This document shows, one piece after another, positions 7,763 through 16,144 of a DNA stretch of 64,000 nucleotides. This DNA is from Micavibrio_A sp964539025 (GTDB lineage Bacteria > Pseudomonadota > Alphaproteobacteria > Micavibrionales > Micavibrionaceae): positions 62,001-126,000 of the forward strand of contig CAZIFA010000006.1 of NCBI GenBank assembly GCA_964539025.1. The letters run 5' to 3'. Made by a program: the position numbers and the translations under genes. The notes under the pieces were generated by a model, which had not been told where the DNA came from, searched no databases, and saw only the letters and a program-made list of their open reading frames with translations. Numbering within the stretch: the first letter of the stretch is position 1; the number at the start of each line of letters is the position of its first letter.

Positions 7763-7896
7763 ATTGGTGTCAAAGAAGCAAAGCACAAGGCGCATATTTT
7801 TCGAATCGCCCGATTGCATTTGAGTAAAAAAGTGGCATAGTGGGTCCGTTCTCAAGAACATACACCTAACAACCCATTTTACCGGAGAGAATTACC

Positions 7897-8136
7897 ATGA
7901 ATAAATACGTTCTGATGATGGCTGCCGCTGGCCTGATCGCCGCCGCTCCTGCCTACTATGCATTCCAGGCACAAGCCGAAGAAGTACCTGCCGCGCCGCA
8001 AGAAGCTGCACAGACGCAAGAAGAAGCCTCCGCTACGCAAGAAGCGACGCCGGAAGCCAGAGAAGCCGCCTCCAAGGAATCCGCAGCAGGCGAACCTTCC
8101 CAGAAGCCGGCTCCCAAGCAGCCCGGCAACGAGTAA
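7897..8136 (+). CDS. Small secreted Ala/Glu/Pro-rich protein of unknown function
   Basis: This 79-residue protein has the signal peptide MNKYVLMMAAAGLIAAAPAY and cleavage near AQA-EE. The mature part is low-complexity (QEAAQTQEEASATQEATPE) and probably disordered. CCGGAGAG lies 8 bases before the ATG. The matching signal peptide shows it is a tandem paralogue of the gene at 7414, but the mature regions share only the acidic Ala-rich character. A strong terminator follows. Confidence 0.65.
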   Translation: MNKYVLMMAAAGLIAAAPAYYAFQAQAEEVPAAPQEAAQTQEEASATQEATPEAREAASKESAAGEPSQKPAPKQPGNE

Positions 8137-8154
8137 TCTCTCGCACCTGAATTA

Positions 8155-8179
8155 AAACCCGCCCATTGGGCGGGTTTTT
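8155..8179 (+). terminator. Rho-independent terminator
   Basis: AAACCCGCCC-att-GGGCGGGTTTTT is a perfect GC stem with flanking A and T runs. It can serve both this gene and the convergent reductase. Confidence 0.9.
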
Positions 8180-8200
8180 CTTTTGAGCCTATAGGGCGTA

Positions 8201-9289
8201 TCAGGCTGCCTGTTCCATGACGGGGTAGTCGGTATAGCCTTCCGCACCGCCACCGTAAAAAGTGGCAGGATCGGGCGCATTCAAGGGCATGTTCATCTTA
8301 AGACGGCGGACAAGATCCGGATTGGCAAGGAACGGCACGCCGAACGCAACCCCCTGCGCCAGCCCGCTTTCAATCACTTCATTGCCATGCTGCAGATCAT
8401 ATCCGCCATTGACTATCAGGTTGCCTTTATAGGCTTTGCGGATTTCTGGCGTGACATAGGGTACGCCGGGGACGGCTTTACCGGATTCGGGAAAGGACTC
8501 CATCACATGCATGTAAGCCAGATTGAAGCCCGACAAGGCGTTGGCGTAGGCGGTGAAGGTTTTGATCGGATCACTGTCTTTCGTGCCGCCATTGGGGTTG
8601 GTCGGCGAGATGCGGATACCGGTGCGTTCATGGCCCGCTTCTTTCACCACAGCCTTGACGACCTGCAACGGGAAGCGCAGGCGGTTTTCAATGGAGCCGC
8701 CATACTCGTCTGTTCTCTGGTTGGCGCCATCGCGCACGAACTGGTCGAGCAGATATCCGTTCGCGCCGTGTATTTCGACGCCGTCGAATCCTGCGCGCAG
8801 GGATCTTTGCGTTGCGAGAACGTAATCATCGATGATGCCGGGAAGCTCCGAAACCTCCAGCGCGCGTGGGATTGTATATTCCTTTTTACCGGACGCATCG
8901 CGGGTGAAACCTTCGGGTTTGATGGCCGAGGGTGCGACCGTGGGCTGACCGTTCTGGAAGATGGGATGCGAGAGGCGGCCCATATGCCAGAGTTGTAGAA
9001 CGATTTTGCCTCCGCGTTTATGCACGGCATCGGTCACGCGTTTCCAGCCTGCCTCCATTTCATCTGTATAGATGCCCGGCGCGCCTGCCCAGCCATAGCC
9101 CTGTGGTGAAATAGCCGTGGCTTCGGTGATGGTCAGCCCGGCTTCGGCCCGCTGGGCGTAATATTCGACCATCAGGTCATTGGGGATGCGGGAATCGCCC
9201 GCGCGGCCCCTTGTGAGGGGTGCCATCAGGATGCGGTTGGAAAGGGAAAGCCCGCCAAGCTGGATGGGATCGAAAAGGTTGGAAGACAT
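8201..9289 (-). CDS. Alkene reductase, Old Yellow Enzyme family (NemA-like)
   Basis: This 362-residue FMN enzyme of the OYE family reduces activated C=C bonds or nitro groups with NAD(P)H. Visible family blocks are FDPIQLGGLSLSNRILMAPL at the start, LQLWHMGRLSHP, the substrate H-x-x-N pair in EIHGANGYLLDQF, and DEYGGSIENRLRF. GGGAEGYTDYP closes the chain. The start MSSNLFDP at 9289 aligns with the family. An upstream extension to 9388 would add 33 unrelated residues. AGGGG precedes the start. The physiological substrate is not evident. Confidence 0.9.
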   Translation of the reverse strand: MSSNLFDPIQLGGLSLSNRILMAPLTRGRAGDSRIPNDLMVEYYAQRAEAGLTITEATAISPQGYGWAGAPGIYTDEMEAGWKRVTDAVHKRGGKIVLQLWHMGRLSHPIFQNGQPTVAPSAIKPEGFTRDASGKKEYTIPRALEVSELPGIIDDYVLATQRSLRAGFDGVEIHGANGYLLDQFVRDGANQRTDEYGGSIENRLRFPLQVVKAVVKEAGHERTGIRISPTNPNGGTKDSDPIKTFTAYANALSGFNLAYMHVMESFPESGKAVPGVPYVTPEIRKAYKGNLIVNGGYDLQHGNEVIESGLAQGVAFGVPFLANPDLVRRLKMNMPLNAPDPATFYGGGAEGYTDYPVMEQAA

Positions 9290-9411
9290 CGGTAACACCC
9301 CTAAAATTCGTTCGTTTGAAGTAAGAATATGGCGCGGCGCAATAAATTCAATCGCCGCTTGGCCAAAAAACTTCCCTTTGCGGCCCAAAACAGGCTAAAC
9401 CCTTCTTCGTT

Positions 9412-10713
9412 ATGAGAGAGCCAGCCCGCATTGCGACGTCGATCGACCTTCTGACCCGTATGAATATGGGCAAAATCCCCATGGATAACGTCATCCGGGA
9501 TTTTATGGCGGCGCGGCGTTTTATCGGGTCCAAAGACCGTACGGCGATTGTGGAGCGCGTCTACCGCATCATGCGCGCCCATGCGCGATTGGGATGGTGG
9601 ATCCAGCAGGGCGGCATGCAGGATACGTCAAGAAATCGCGTTATAGCCGATCTTGTGCTGATCGAGAAAACCAACCTCGAAGATTTGCAGAGCATTTTTA
9701 CAGGTGAAAAGCACGACCCGGATGTTTTGGAAGAAAACGAAGTAGCATTCGCCGAATTTTTATACGGCAAGGAGATAAACGATTCTGCCATGCCGGTTGC
9801 AGCACGTTGCGAATGCCCAGATTGGGCGGTGGAGAAATTGCAGGACTTGTTCGGGGACGAGTTCGAGGCACAGATGAGCGCCATGATCGATCCCGCGCCG
9901 CTGGACCTTCGCGTCAACACGGTCAAGGGCACGGTGGAAGAGGCGATGGTATCCTTGAAGGCTGACAAAATCCGCGTGCAGCAAACACGCTATTCGCCGA
10001 TTGCGTTGCGGGTCGATGGCAAGCCGTTCATGAGCGATACGAAGGCGTTTAAAAACGGCCTTGTCGAGATTCAGGATGAAGGATCGCAGTTGATCGGACT
10101 TGTCTGCGGCGTGAAACCCGGTATGCGGGTTCTGGATTTTTGCGCGGGCGGCGGCGGCAAGACTCTCGTTCTGGCCGCGATGATGAACAACAAGGGCAAT
10201 ATCGTTGCCATGGACAACGATTCCCGCCGCCTTGAAAAAGGCAAGCCGCGATACCGGAAAGCAGGCGTTCACAACGTGGAAACACGTTCGCTTTCCGAAG
10301 AACAAAACCGCAAATGGCTGCGCCGTCAAAAAGGTACGATGGATGTCGTTCTGGTCGATGCGCCGTGCTCATCGTCCGGTACGTGGCGGCGCAATCCCGA
10401 TTTGCGCTGGCGCTGGTATGGCCCCAATCTGGAAGAGATCATGCAGATGCAGACCGAAATTCTCGATAAGGTTGCCGATAAGGTAAAAACCGGCGGGCGG
10501 CTGGTTTACGCGACTTGTTCGCTGTTCCCGGAAGAAAATGAGAAACAGATAGAGGCGTTTTTAGTGCGCCATCCCGATTATTCGGTTTTATCGCTGGAGC
10601 AGGTTTGGGAAGGGAATCAATCCTCTATCCCCAATAAAGGCCCGTATTTACGGTTATTTCCCAAGACCCATCAAACGGACGGGTTTTTCGCCGCGATTTT
10701 ACAAAAATCATAA
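9412..10713 (+). CDS. RsmB/NOP family RNA cytosine-C5 methyltransferase
   Basis: This 433-residue enzyme has an N-terminal NusB-like helical part (RDFMAARRFIGSKDRTAIVE). A SAM-dependent methyltransferase domain follows. Motif I is DFCAGGGGKT at about residues 243-252, the catalytic-loop cysteine is in DAPCSSSGTWRRNPD, and the second cysteine is in YATCSLFPEENE. The two-cysteine arrangement is that of m5C RNA methyltransferases. 16S rRNA C967 (RsmB) is the usual target, but substrate identity cannot be read here. It is divergent from the reductase, with 122 bases between the starts. Confidence 0.88.
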   Translation: MREPARIATSIDLLTRMNMGKIPMDNVIRDFMAARRFIGSKDRTAIVERVYRIMRAHARLGWWIQQGGMQDTSRNRVIADLVLIEKTNLEDLQSIFTGEKHDPDVLEENEVAFAEFLYGKEINDSAMPVAARCECPDWAVEKLQDLFGDEFEAQMSAMIDPAPLDLRVNTVKGTVEEAMVSLKADKIRVQQTRYSPIALRVDGKPFMSDTKAFKNGLVEIQDEGSQLIGLVCGVKPGMRVLDFCAGGGGKTLVLAAMMNNKGNIVAMDNDSRRLEKGKPRYRKAGVHNVETRSLSEEQNRKWLRRQKGTMDVVLVDAPCSSSGTWRRNPDLRWRWYGPNLEEIMQMQTEILDKVADKVKTGGRLVYATCSLFPEENEKQIEAFLVRHPDYSVLSLEQVWEGNQSSIPNKGPYLRLFPKTHQTDGFFAAILQKS

Positions 10714-10773
10714 TATCGCTTGACAAAGTTGCATATTGCCAATTAACACTAATTTAGTTGGTAATAAACATCT

Positions 10774-11457
10774 ATGTGGGGAAGTATGATCATAAAATCA
10801 TTATCAGGTAAAATTATCTATCAATCGGAAAAGAGAACGATCAGGGCGGCGCTGGAAGAGGGGATACAAAAGGGCGTAGATTTTTCGCATGCCGACTTCA
10901 GGCACGCAAAACTATCGAACGGGCATTTCGACGGGCTAAACGCCCCGAACGCCTGTTTTTGGGGGGCCGATCTAAGCGGTGCGGATATCGGTTTTGCCGA
11001 TTTGCAACGCGCGGATATGCGCTGCACAAGTTTAAAGGATAGCTGTTTTGCGGAGAGCTTGCTGTGCGGCGCCGATATGCGGGGGGCCTATTTTTCGCAA
11101 ACCATCATGGATGGGGCGGTTTTAGACGGAATCCGTGCGTCATGTCCCAGCTTCTGGTCGCTCGATCTGGGTATGGCTAAGAGTTTTAAGGGTGCGGTGT
11201 TCTGTCATAAGGGCGAGCGCGATATAAAGCTGGAGAGGGTTCCCTGGGTGGTCGGGGGGCCGGATGAGCGCTTGGTCATCCATGAAAATCAGTGCTTTCT
11301 GGGCGACGATTTATATGAGGGTGGGACTCTACCTGCTGCGCTTGAGCAATCGCTCCATCATCTCAGAATCGTGATTGATCGTGTATTGCATGGCAATATT
11401 TTGCACAATGCACTTAAACCTATTCCAAAGAGAGTTAATGCCAATAGTGGCCCTTAA
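10774..11457 (+). CDS. Pentapeptide-repeat protein
   Basis: Residues about 33-120 follow the A(D/N)LxX pentapeptide rule (FSHADFRHAKL, FWGADLSGADIGFADLQRAD, LLCGADMRGAYF), predicting a short right-handed quadrilateral beta-helix. The C-terminal 100 residues do not repeat and are unknown. An alternative start MIIKS at 10786 is possible, but GGGGAAG is then very close. TTGACA at 10720-10725 is a possible -35 box. Pentapeptide proteins include DNA mimics that protect gyrase, but nothing here proves that role. Confidence 0.8.
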   Translation: MWGSMIIKSLSGKIIYQSEKRTIRAALEEGIQKGVDFSHADFRHAKLSNGHFDGLNAPNACFWGADLSGADIGFADLQRADMRCTSLKDSCFAESLLCGADMRGAYFSQTIMDGAVLDGIRASCPSFWSLDLGMAKSFKGAVFCHKGERDIKLERVPWVVGGPDERLVIHENQCFLGDDLYEGGTLPAALEQSLHHLRIVIDRVLHGNILHNALKPIPKRVNANSGP

Positions 11458-11525
11458 ACCTTCCTTAAAGCTTATAGGTCAAAACAGCGCCTGTTAAAAT
11501 CTAACGGCTATTGAAGGAGTATATT

Positions 11526-11864
11526 ATGTTGAAATTCATACATTCAAAAACATTTTTTAAAACGCCAAGCATAGAAAAAAATTTTCAAATTTTCGATCTT
11601 TTGCAGCTTTCCAAAAAGGAACGTGAATGCCGCGCGCAATGCATAAGCAGTATGCAAAAATTCGATCGATGGAAAAAGCTACAAAAATCGCAAGAGAGTT
11701 CCGTTCTGAATTTTTATTCAAAAATCGAAGGCATCATGTTGCGCCGTCAGGCGCAGGATGCAATTTTGTTCTACCGGATCATCAAAAATGACAGAGTGCA
11801 AGCGTTCCAGGAATACATGCAAAAACTGCCCGTGCGTAACGGCGTTTTCGGGGTATCGTCATGA
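11526..11864 (+). CDS. Hypothetical protein, 112 residues
   Basis: I do not recognise this gene. It starts at ATG 11526 behind GAAGGAG (11513-11519). The product is basic and helical (LSKKERECRAQCISSMQKF, FDRWKKLQKSQESS), with no signal peptide or membrane segment. The phrasing LSKKERxCR and DAILFYRIIK suggests a small cytoplasmic helical protein. It precedes a MarR-like regulator by about 170 bases. Confidence 0.6.
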   Translation: MLKFIHSKTFFKTPSIEKNFQIFDLLQLSKKERECRAQCISSMQKFDRWKKLQKSQESSVLNFYSKIEGIMLRRQAQDAILFYRIIKNDRVQAFQEYMQKLPVRNGVFGVSS

Positions 11865-12038
11865 TTTTATATCTTAAACTGGGCAATGTCCGCGCCGTAT
11901 CGTGTGAGTTGAACAAGGAATTCGGCGGCTGGCCTCTTTTCAAAAGAACAAGTTACCATTGCGAAACGATTGTAGATATGCCATATACTCAAATCATATT
12001 TACATCCGGAAAATGGACAGCGATAAGAAGAGCGGCCA

Positions 12039-12362
12039 ATGACAAACAAAAAAATGAAAAAACTACAAAATATTCTACAGGAACTGATCGCGATCGATCC
12101 TGAATTTCCGATTCAGTGGGTGACTGTTTTTGCAGAAATTGCCAGCGAAGAGGGGATTTCGCTCAAAGATATTTCGGATCGCACGGGCATTTCCATGTCG
12201 GTTATGTCGCGCACGATCGGGGCGTTGTCCAACGCCCGCCGCATGGGTAAGCCTTATGGTCTGGTTGTCGTCAAGCACGCCAAGGATGATCGTCGCCGCA
12301 AGGAATTGTTCTTGTCCGGGAAGGGCAAGAAGCTTGTTGAGAAGCTTGAAAAGACGATCTGA
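12039..12362 (+). CDS. MarR-like winged-helix transcriptional regulator
   Basis: This is a 107-residue DNA-binding protein. A helix-turn-helix is seen at about residues 40-66 (ISLKDISDRTGISMSVMSRT). The wing follows (LVVVKHAKDDRRRKELFLSG), with the D-x-R-R-K-x-L pattern of MarR wings, then a terminal helix GKKLVEKLEK. It is shorter than usual MarR proteins (about 140), because the N-terminal dimer helix is reduced. AAGAAGAG precedes the ATG. No target operator was identified. Confidence 0.75.
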   Translation: MTNKKMKKLQNILQELIAIDPEFPIQWVTVFAEIASEEGISLKDISDRTGISMSVMSRTIGALSNARRMGKPYGLVVVKHAKDDRRRKELFLSGKGKKLVEKLEKTI

Positions 12363-12379
12363 TTTTTGTGTCTGTATTT

Positions 12380-12409
12380 AAAAAGGCCGGATTTTCATCC
12401 GGCCTTTTT
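12380..12409. terminator. Bidirectional terminator between the regulator and metE
   Basis: AAAAAGGCCGGAT-tttc-ATCCGGCCTTTTT has A and T runs on both sides of a perfect stem, and serves the convergent genes. Confidence 0.9.
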
Positions 12410-12411
12410 CA

Positions 12412-14709
12412 TTAAGCGGCGTTGCTGGCCTTATGTTTTGTACGCATCTGCTTTGCGGCTTTCACCATGTTTTCCAGCGCGGCCTTGGTTTCGGGCCATG
12501 CACGCGTTTTCAGGCCGCAATCCGGATTGACCCAGATCAGATCGGCGGGGAGGACCTTGATGGCTTTTTCCAGCAGATCGACCATTTCCTGCGTCGAAGG
12601 GATGCGCGGCGAGTGGATATCGTAAACGCCGGGGCCGATTTCGTTCGGGTATTTATAGGTGCCGAATGCGCCGAGCAGTTCCATTTGGCTGCGTGACGTT
12701 TCAATGGAAATGACGTCCGCATCCAGTGCGCCGATCGATTCAATGATGTCATTAAAATCGGCGTAGCACATATGGGTATGGATTTGTGTTGAATCGCCAA
12801 CCGAGCTTGCCGATAAGCGGAACGCATCGACCGACCATTTCAGATAGGCTTTGCGGTCCGCATCACGTAGCGGCAGACCTTCGCGCAAGGCAGGTTCATC
12901 GATCTGTATCACTTTGATACCGGCCTTTTCGAGATCTGTAACTTCATCGCGGATGGCAAGACCGATCTGCATCGCGGTTTTTTCGCGGGATTGGTCATCG
13001 CGCACGAAAGACCAGCACAGGATCGTGATCGGGCCCGTGAGCATGCCTTTCATGGGGCGTTTGGTCAGACTCTGAGCGTATTTGCTCCATTCCACCGTCA
13101 TTGGTTTAGGGCGCGAGATATCGCCGTAAATGATCGGCGGTTTCACATAGCGGGAACCGTAGGATTGTACCCAGCCATTTTGCGAAAAGGCATAACCATC
13201 CAACTGTTCGCCGAAATATTCGACCATGTCGTTGCGTTCGGGTTCACCGTGAACGAGGACATCGAGATCAGCGTCTTCCTGATACCGGACGACATGTTCG
13301 ATCTCTTTTTTCATGGCGGCGGTGTATCCGGCCTGATCCAGTTCGCCTTTTTTAAAGGCGGCACGCGCCGTGCGGATATCGTTCGTTTGCGGGAAGGAGC
13401 CGATGGTCGTAGTCGGGAACATAGGCAGTTTCAAATCTGCCTGCTGCAATTTCCGGCGCGTTGAGAACGGGTTCTTGCGCTTGACCATGTCGGGCGTGAT
13501 GGCGGCCATGCGTTTTTGAACCGCATCGTTGTGGATGCGTTTGGAGGTTTTGCGTGACTGTGCATATTTATCGCTTTCTGCGAGTTTGGCGGCAATAGAA
13601 GTGCGGCCTTCATTGATGCCTTTGGCCAGTGTCGCAATTTCATCGAGTTTTTGTTTCGCATAGGCCATCCAGCCTTTGATTTCAGCATCCAGTTTGGCTT
13701 CGGAATCAAGATCAATGGGGGTGTGGAGAAGCGAGCAGCTACCAGATACAGCAAAGCCATCACCCAATGTTGCCTTGGCTTTTTCCAGTTTTTCCAGAGA
13801 AGCGGAGAGATTGTTTTTCCAGACGTTGCGGCCATCGACGAGGCCAAGGACAAGACAAATTCCAGTTTCCTTAGCTTTTTTAATGCAGGCGTCCAGTTGA
13901 TCAGGGGCACGCACAAGATCAACGCCAATTGCTTTAACGGGCAGTGAAAACGCCAGATCGGTGTTGTCGCGTAGCCCTTCAAAATAAGTCGCCAGATGGA
14001 TGTTTATTTGTGGAACAGCGTCTTTGAGTTGCTTATATGCGGCTTTGTAGGCGTCCTTGTAACGATCTTCCAGATCGAGGACTAGGCAGGGTTCATCGAG
14101 TTGAATCCACTGAACGCCCTGTGCGAGTAGTTTTTTACAGATTTCGATATAAACATCGACCAGAGATTTTACCAGCGTGCAGCGGCAATCGGTGAAATCC
14201 TCTGCTTTTTTTGCCAGCATCAGGAATGATATGGGGCCAATCAGAACGGGTTGTGGTTTAAACCCGGCATCTTGCGCTTCCTTGGTTTCGGCAAAAATTT
14301 TATCGGTCGAGAGTTTGAACGTCTGGCCTTTTTTGAGTTCGGGCACGATGTAATGATAGTTCGTGTCGAACCATTTGGTCATTTCCATCGCGATAACATC
14401 GCGGCCGTTCTTTTGACTCCCTCGCGCCATGGAAAAATATAAATCCGGATCGTTTTGATCGTAACGATCAGGAATGCAGCCGAACAGGCAGGAAGCATCC
14501 AGAATATGATCATAGAACGAGAAATCATTCGTCGGCACGAAATCGATCCCGGCGTCTTTTTGCATTTTCCAGTGGCGCAGGCGCAGTTCCTTGCCCGTCT
14601 GCATCAGTGCATCGCGCGTGATTTCGCCCTTCCAGTAGCTTTCAAGCGATTTTTTCAATTCGCGTTTTAAACCGATGCGGGGAAACCCCAGATTGAGGGC
14701 GAGAACCAT
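12412..14709 (-). CDS. metE: Cobalamin-independent methionine synthase
   Basis: MetE transfers the methyl group of 5-methyltetrahydropteroyl-polyglutamate to homocysteine, the last step of methionine synthesis. The 765 residues form the usual double barrel. The N-terminal half begins MVLALNLGFPRIG. The catalytic half has zinc ligands in HTHMCYADF (H and C), ISIETSRS (E) and NPDCGLKTR (C), with IDEPALREGLPLR in between. ATG 14709 follows AAAGGA. The gene lies 57 bases after metB, so it should be read from the SAM-controlled promoter at about 16.1 kb. metF, which makes the methyl donor, is upstream. Confidence 0.97.
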   Translation of the reverse strand: MVLALNLGFPRIGLKRELKKSLESYWKGEITRDALMQTGKELRLRHWKMQKDAGIDFVPTNDFSFYDHILDASCLFGCIPDRYDQNDPDLYFSMARGSQKNGRDVIAMEMTKWFDTNYHYIVPELKKGQTFKLSTDKIFAETKEAQDAGFKPQPVLIGPISFLMLAKKAEDFTDCRCTLVKSLVDVYIEICKKLLAQGVQWIQLDEPCLVLDLEDRYKDAYKAAYKQLKDAVPQINIHLATYFEGLRDNTDLAFSLPVKAIGVDLVRAPDQLDACIKKAKETGICLVLGLVDGRNVWKNNLSASLEKLEKAKATLGDGFAVSGSCSLLHTPIDLDSEAKLDAEIKGWMAYAKQKLDEIATLAKGINEGRTSIAAKLAESDKYAQSRKTSKRIHNDAVQKRMAAITPDMVKRKNPFSTRRKLQQADLKLPMFPTTTIGSFPQTNDIRTARAAFKKGELDQAGYTAAMKKEIEHVVRYQEDADLDVLVHGEPERNDMVEYFGEQLDGYAFSQNGWVQSYGSRYVKPPIIYGDISRPKPMTVEWSKYAQSLTKRPMKGMLTGPITILCWSFVRDDQSREKTAMQIGLAIRDEVTDLEKAGIKVIQIDEPALREGLPLRDADRKAYLKWSVDAFRLSASSVGDSTQIHTHMCYADFNDIIESIGALDADVISIETSRSQMELLGAFGTYKYPNEIGPGVYDIHSPRIPSTQEMVDLLEKAIKVLPADLIWVNPDCGLKTRAWPETKAALENMVKAAKQMRTKHKASNAA

Positions 14710-14766
14710 AATTTTTCCTTTCACTGTGTAAGAGCGTTCCTAGAATGGGGATGTAGGCCGTGCCTG

Positions 14767-15921
14767 TCAAGATTTGAGGGCGTATTCCAGATCCCGGATC
14801 AGATCGTCTGCGGCTTCGAGGCCGATGGAAAGGCGGATCAGCCCGTCCGTTATTCCAGCCTTTATCCGTGCTTCTTCGTCCATGGAGGCATGGGTCATGG
14901 TGGACGGGTGCGCCACAAGGCTTTCATAACCGCCCAGGGATTCTGCGAAGCTGAACAAGCCAAGTCTTTGCACGAATTTTTGAACGGCCTGTGTATCAGG
15001 AAGTTCGATACTTAACATCGCGCCAAAGCCTGTTTGTTGCGTCTTGGCGATATGGTGGCCCGGATGATCGGGTAAGCCCGGATAATAGGTTTTTTGAACG
15101 GCCGGATGTTTTGCAAGAAAAGCGGCGATTTCACCCGCGCTGTCATTTTGCTGGCGGACGCGCAGATCGAGCGTGCGAAGGCCGCGAAGCGTGAGGAAGC
15201 TATCGAAAGGCGCGCCTGTCGTTCCGGTACAATTCGCCCACCATGTGAATTTTTCATGGAGTTCGGCCGTTTTTGAAATCACCGCGCCGCCCACGATATC
15301 GCCGTGCCCGTTGATATATTTCGTGGTTGAGTGAATGACGATATCTGCGCCCAGTGCAATGGGCTTTTGCAAGATGGGCGAAAGGAAAGTGTTGTCCACG
15401 GCCACAAGCGCGCCTGTCTGTTTGGCTATTTTTACGACCGCTGCTATATCGGTGATGCGGAGCAGGGGATTGCTCGGTGTTTCAATCAGGACAAGCTTTG
15501 GTTTACAGGCAAAGAGCGCCGGAAGATGTTCCGCCTGTGTCAGATCGGCGAACAATACTTGAAAATGTCCTTGTGCGGCCCGCGTCTGTAAAAGCCTGTG
15601 CGTTCCGCCGTAGCAATCATGCGGGGCGATAAGCAGATCGTCGGATGAAAGCTGTTGAAACACCAGATCAAGTGCGGCCATGCCCGAAGACACGACAACG
15701 GCGTTGTATCCGCCTTCAAGGCTGGCGATGGCACGGCCCAGTTCATCCCGCGTGGGATTGCCAGAGCGCGTGTAATCATATGGGCGTTTTTTACCGAATC
15801 CTTCGAACGAAAAATTGGTTGAAAGGTAAAGCGCGGGGGTAACCGAACCGTGGAGCGGGTCTTTATCGACGCCCGCGCGGGCTGTTTTCGTGCATGGTTG
15901 CCATATGTTTTCAGTGCTCAT
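14767..15921 (-). CDS. metB: Cystathionine gamma-synthase family PLP enzyme, probably MetB
   Basis: This 384-residue enzyme belongs to the Cys/Met-metabolism PLP family. DYTRSGNPTRDELGRAIASL, SSGMAALDLVF and the PLP lysine in HSTTKYINGHGDIVGG (about residue 200) resemble MetB, which joins an activated homoserine and cysteine. A lyase (MetC) or sulfhydrylase role is not excluded from sequence alone. It is the first gene after the SAM-I riboswitch and its terminator, with GAAGGAG just before the ATG. It stands directly ahead of metE, a sensible order for homocysteine then methionine. Confidence 0.85.
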   Translation of the reverse strand: MSTENIWQPCTKTARAGVDKDPLHGSVTPALYLSTNFSFEGFGKKRPYDYTRSGNPTRDELGRAIASLEGGYNAVVVSSGMAALDLVFQQLSSDDLLIAPHDCYGGTHRLLQTRAAQGHFQVLFADLTQAEHLPALFACKPKLVLIETPSNPLLRITDIAAVVKIAKQTGALVAVDNTFLSPILQKPIALGADIVIHSTTKYINGHGDIVGGAVISKTAELHEKFTWWANCTGTTGAPFDSFLTLRGLRTLDLRVRQQNDSAGEIAAFLAKHPAVQKTYYPGLPDHPGHHIAKTQQTGFGAMLSIELPDTQAVQKFVQRLGLFSFAESLGGYESLVAHPSTMTHASMDEEARIKAGITDGLIRLSIGLEAADDLIRDLEYALKS

Positions 15922-15943
15922 CTTTTGTCTCCTTCAAGCCAAT

Positions 15944-15971
15944 AAAAAACCGAATCGCAAAGGCGATCCGG
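15944..15971 (-). terminator. Intrinsic terminator of the riboswitch expression platform
   Basis: On the minus strand CCGGATCGC-cttt-GCGATTCGG-TTTTTT lies between the aptamer and metB. It is the expected off-switch when SAM is bound. Confidence 0.8.
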
Positions 15972-15999
15972 TGCATGAAAAGGCAATATTATGAGCCAC

Positions 16000-16110
16000 T
16001 TCATCTTCCGGCTTTCGCCGCAGGATTTAGCACCTTGTTTTAAGTCGTTAGACCTTTACAGGTTGCTTCAGCGTCAACGGGCCTGTCCCTCGGCTGATCT
16101 TGATGATGAA
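16000..16110 (-). ncRNA. SAM-I (S-box) type riboswitch upstream of metB-metE
   Basis: The minus strand shows conserved SAM-I blocks in order: ATCAAGATC, then GAGGGACAGGCCCG, GAAGCAACCTG, AAAGGT and AAGGTGCTAAATCCTG. The P1 helix closes with TTCATC (16105-16110) against GATGAA (16000-16005). The promoter lies immediately upstream and a terminator downstream, so binding of S-adenosylmethionine should stop transcription of metB and metE. Alphaproteobacteria more often use SAM-II, so the class should be confirmed with covariance models. Confidence 0.85.
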
Positions 16111-16112
16111 TT

Positions 16113-16142
16113 TATAAAAGCAGAAGATGCGCCGCTTGTCAA
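16113..16142 (-). promoter_or_regulatory. Promoter of the riboswitch-metB-metE transcript
   Basis: On the minus strand TTGACA (16137-16142), an 18-base spacer and TTTATA (16113-16118) would start transcription at the first bases of the aptamer. It begins 2 bases after the metF stop. Confidence 0.6.
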
Positions 16143-16144
16143 AA

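Noticed and set aside
11861..12103. 80-residue frame starting in an ATGA overlap with the gene at 11526
   Set aside because: It has no clear ribosome site of its own and no protein-like pattern. It overlaps the MarR-like regulator by 65 bases in another frame, and its 3' half looks like the regulator's promoter area.
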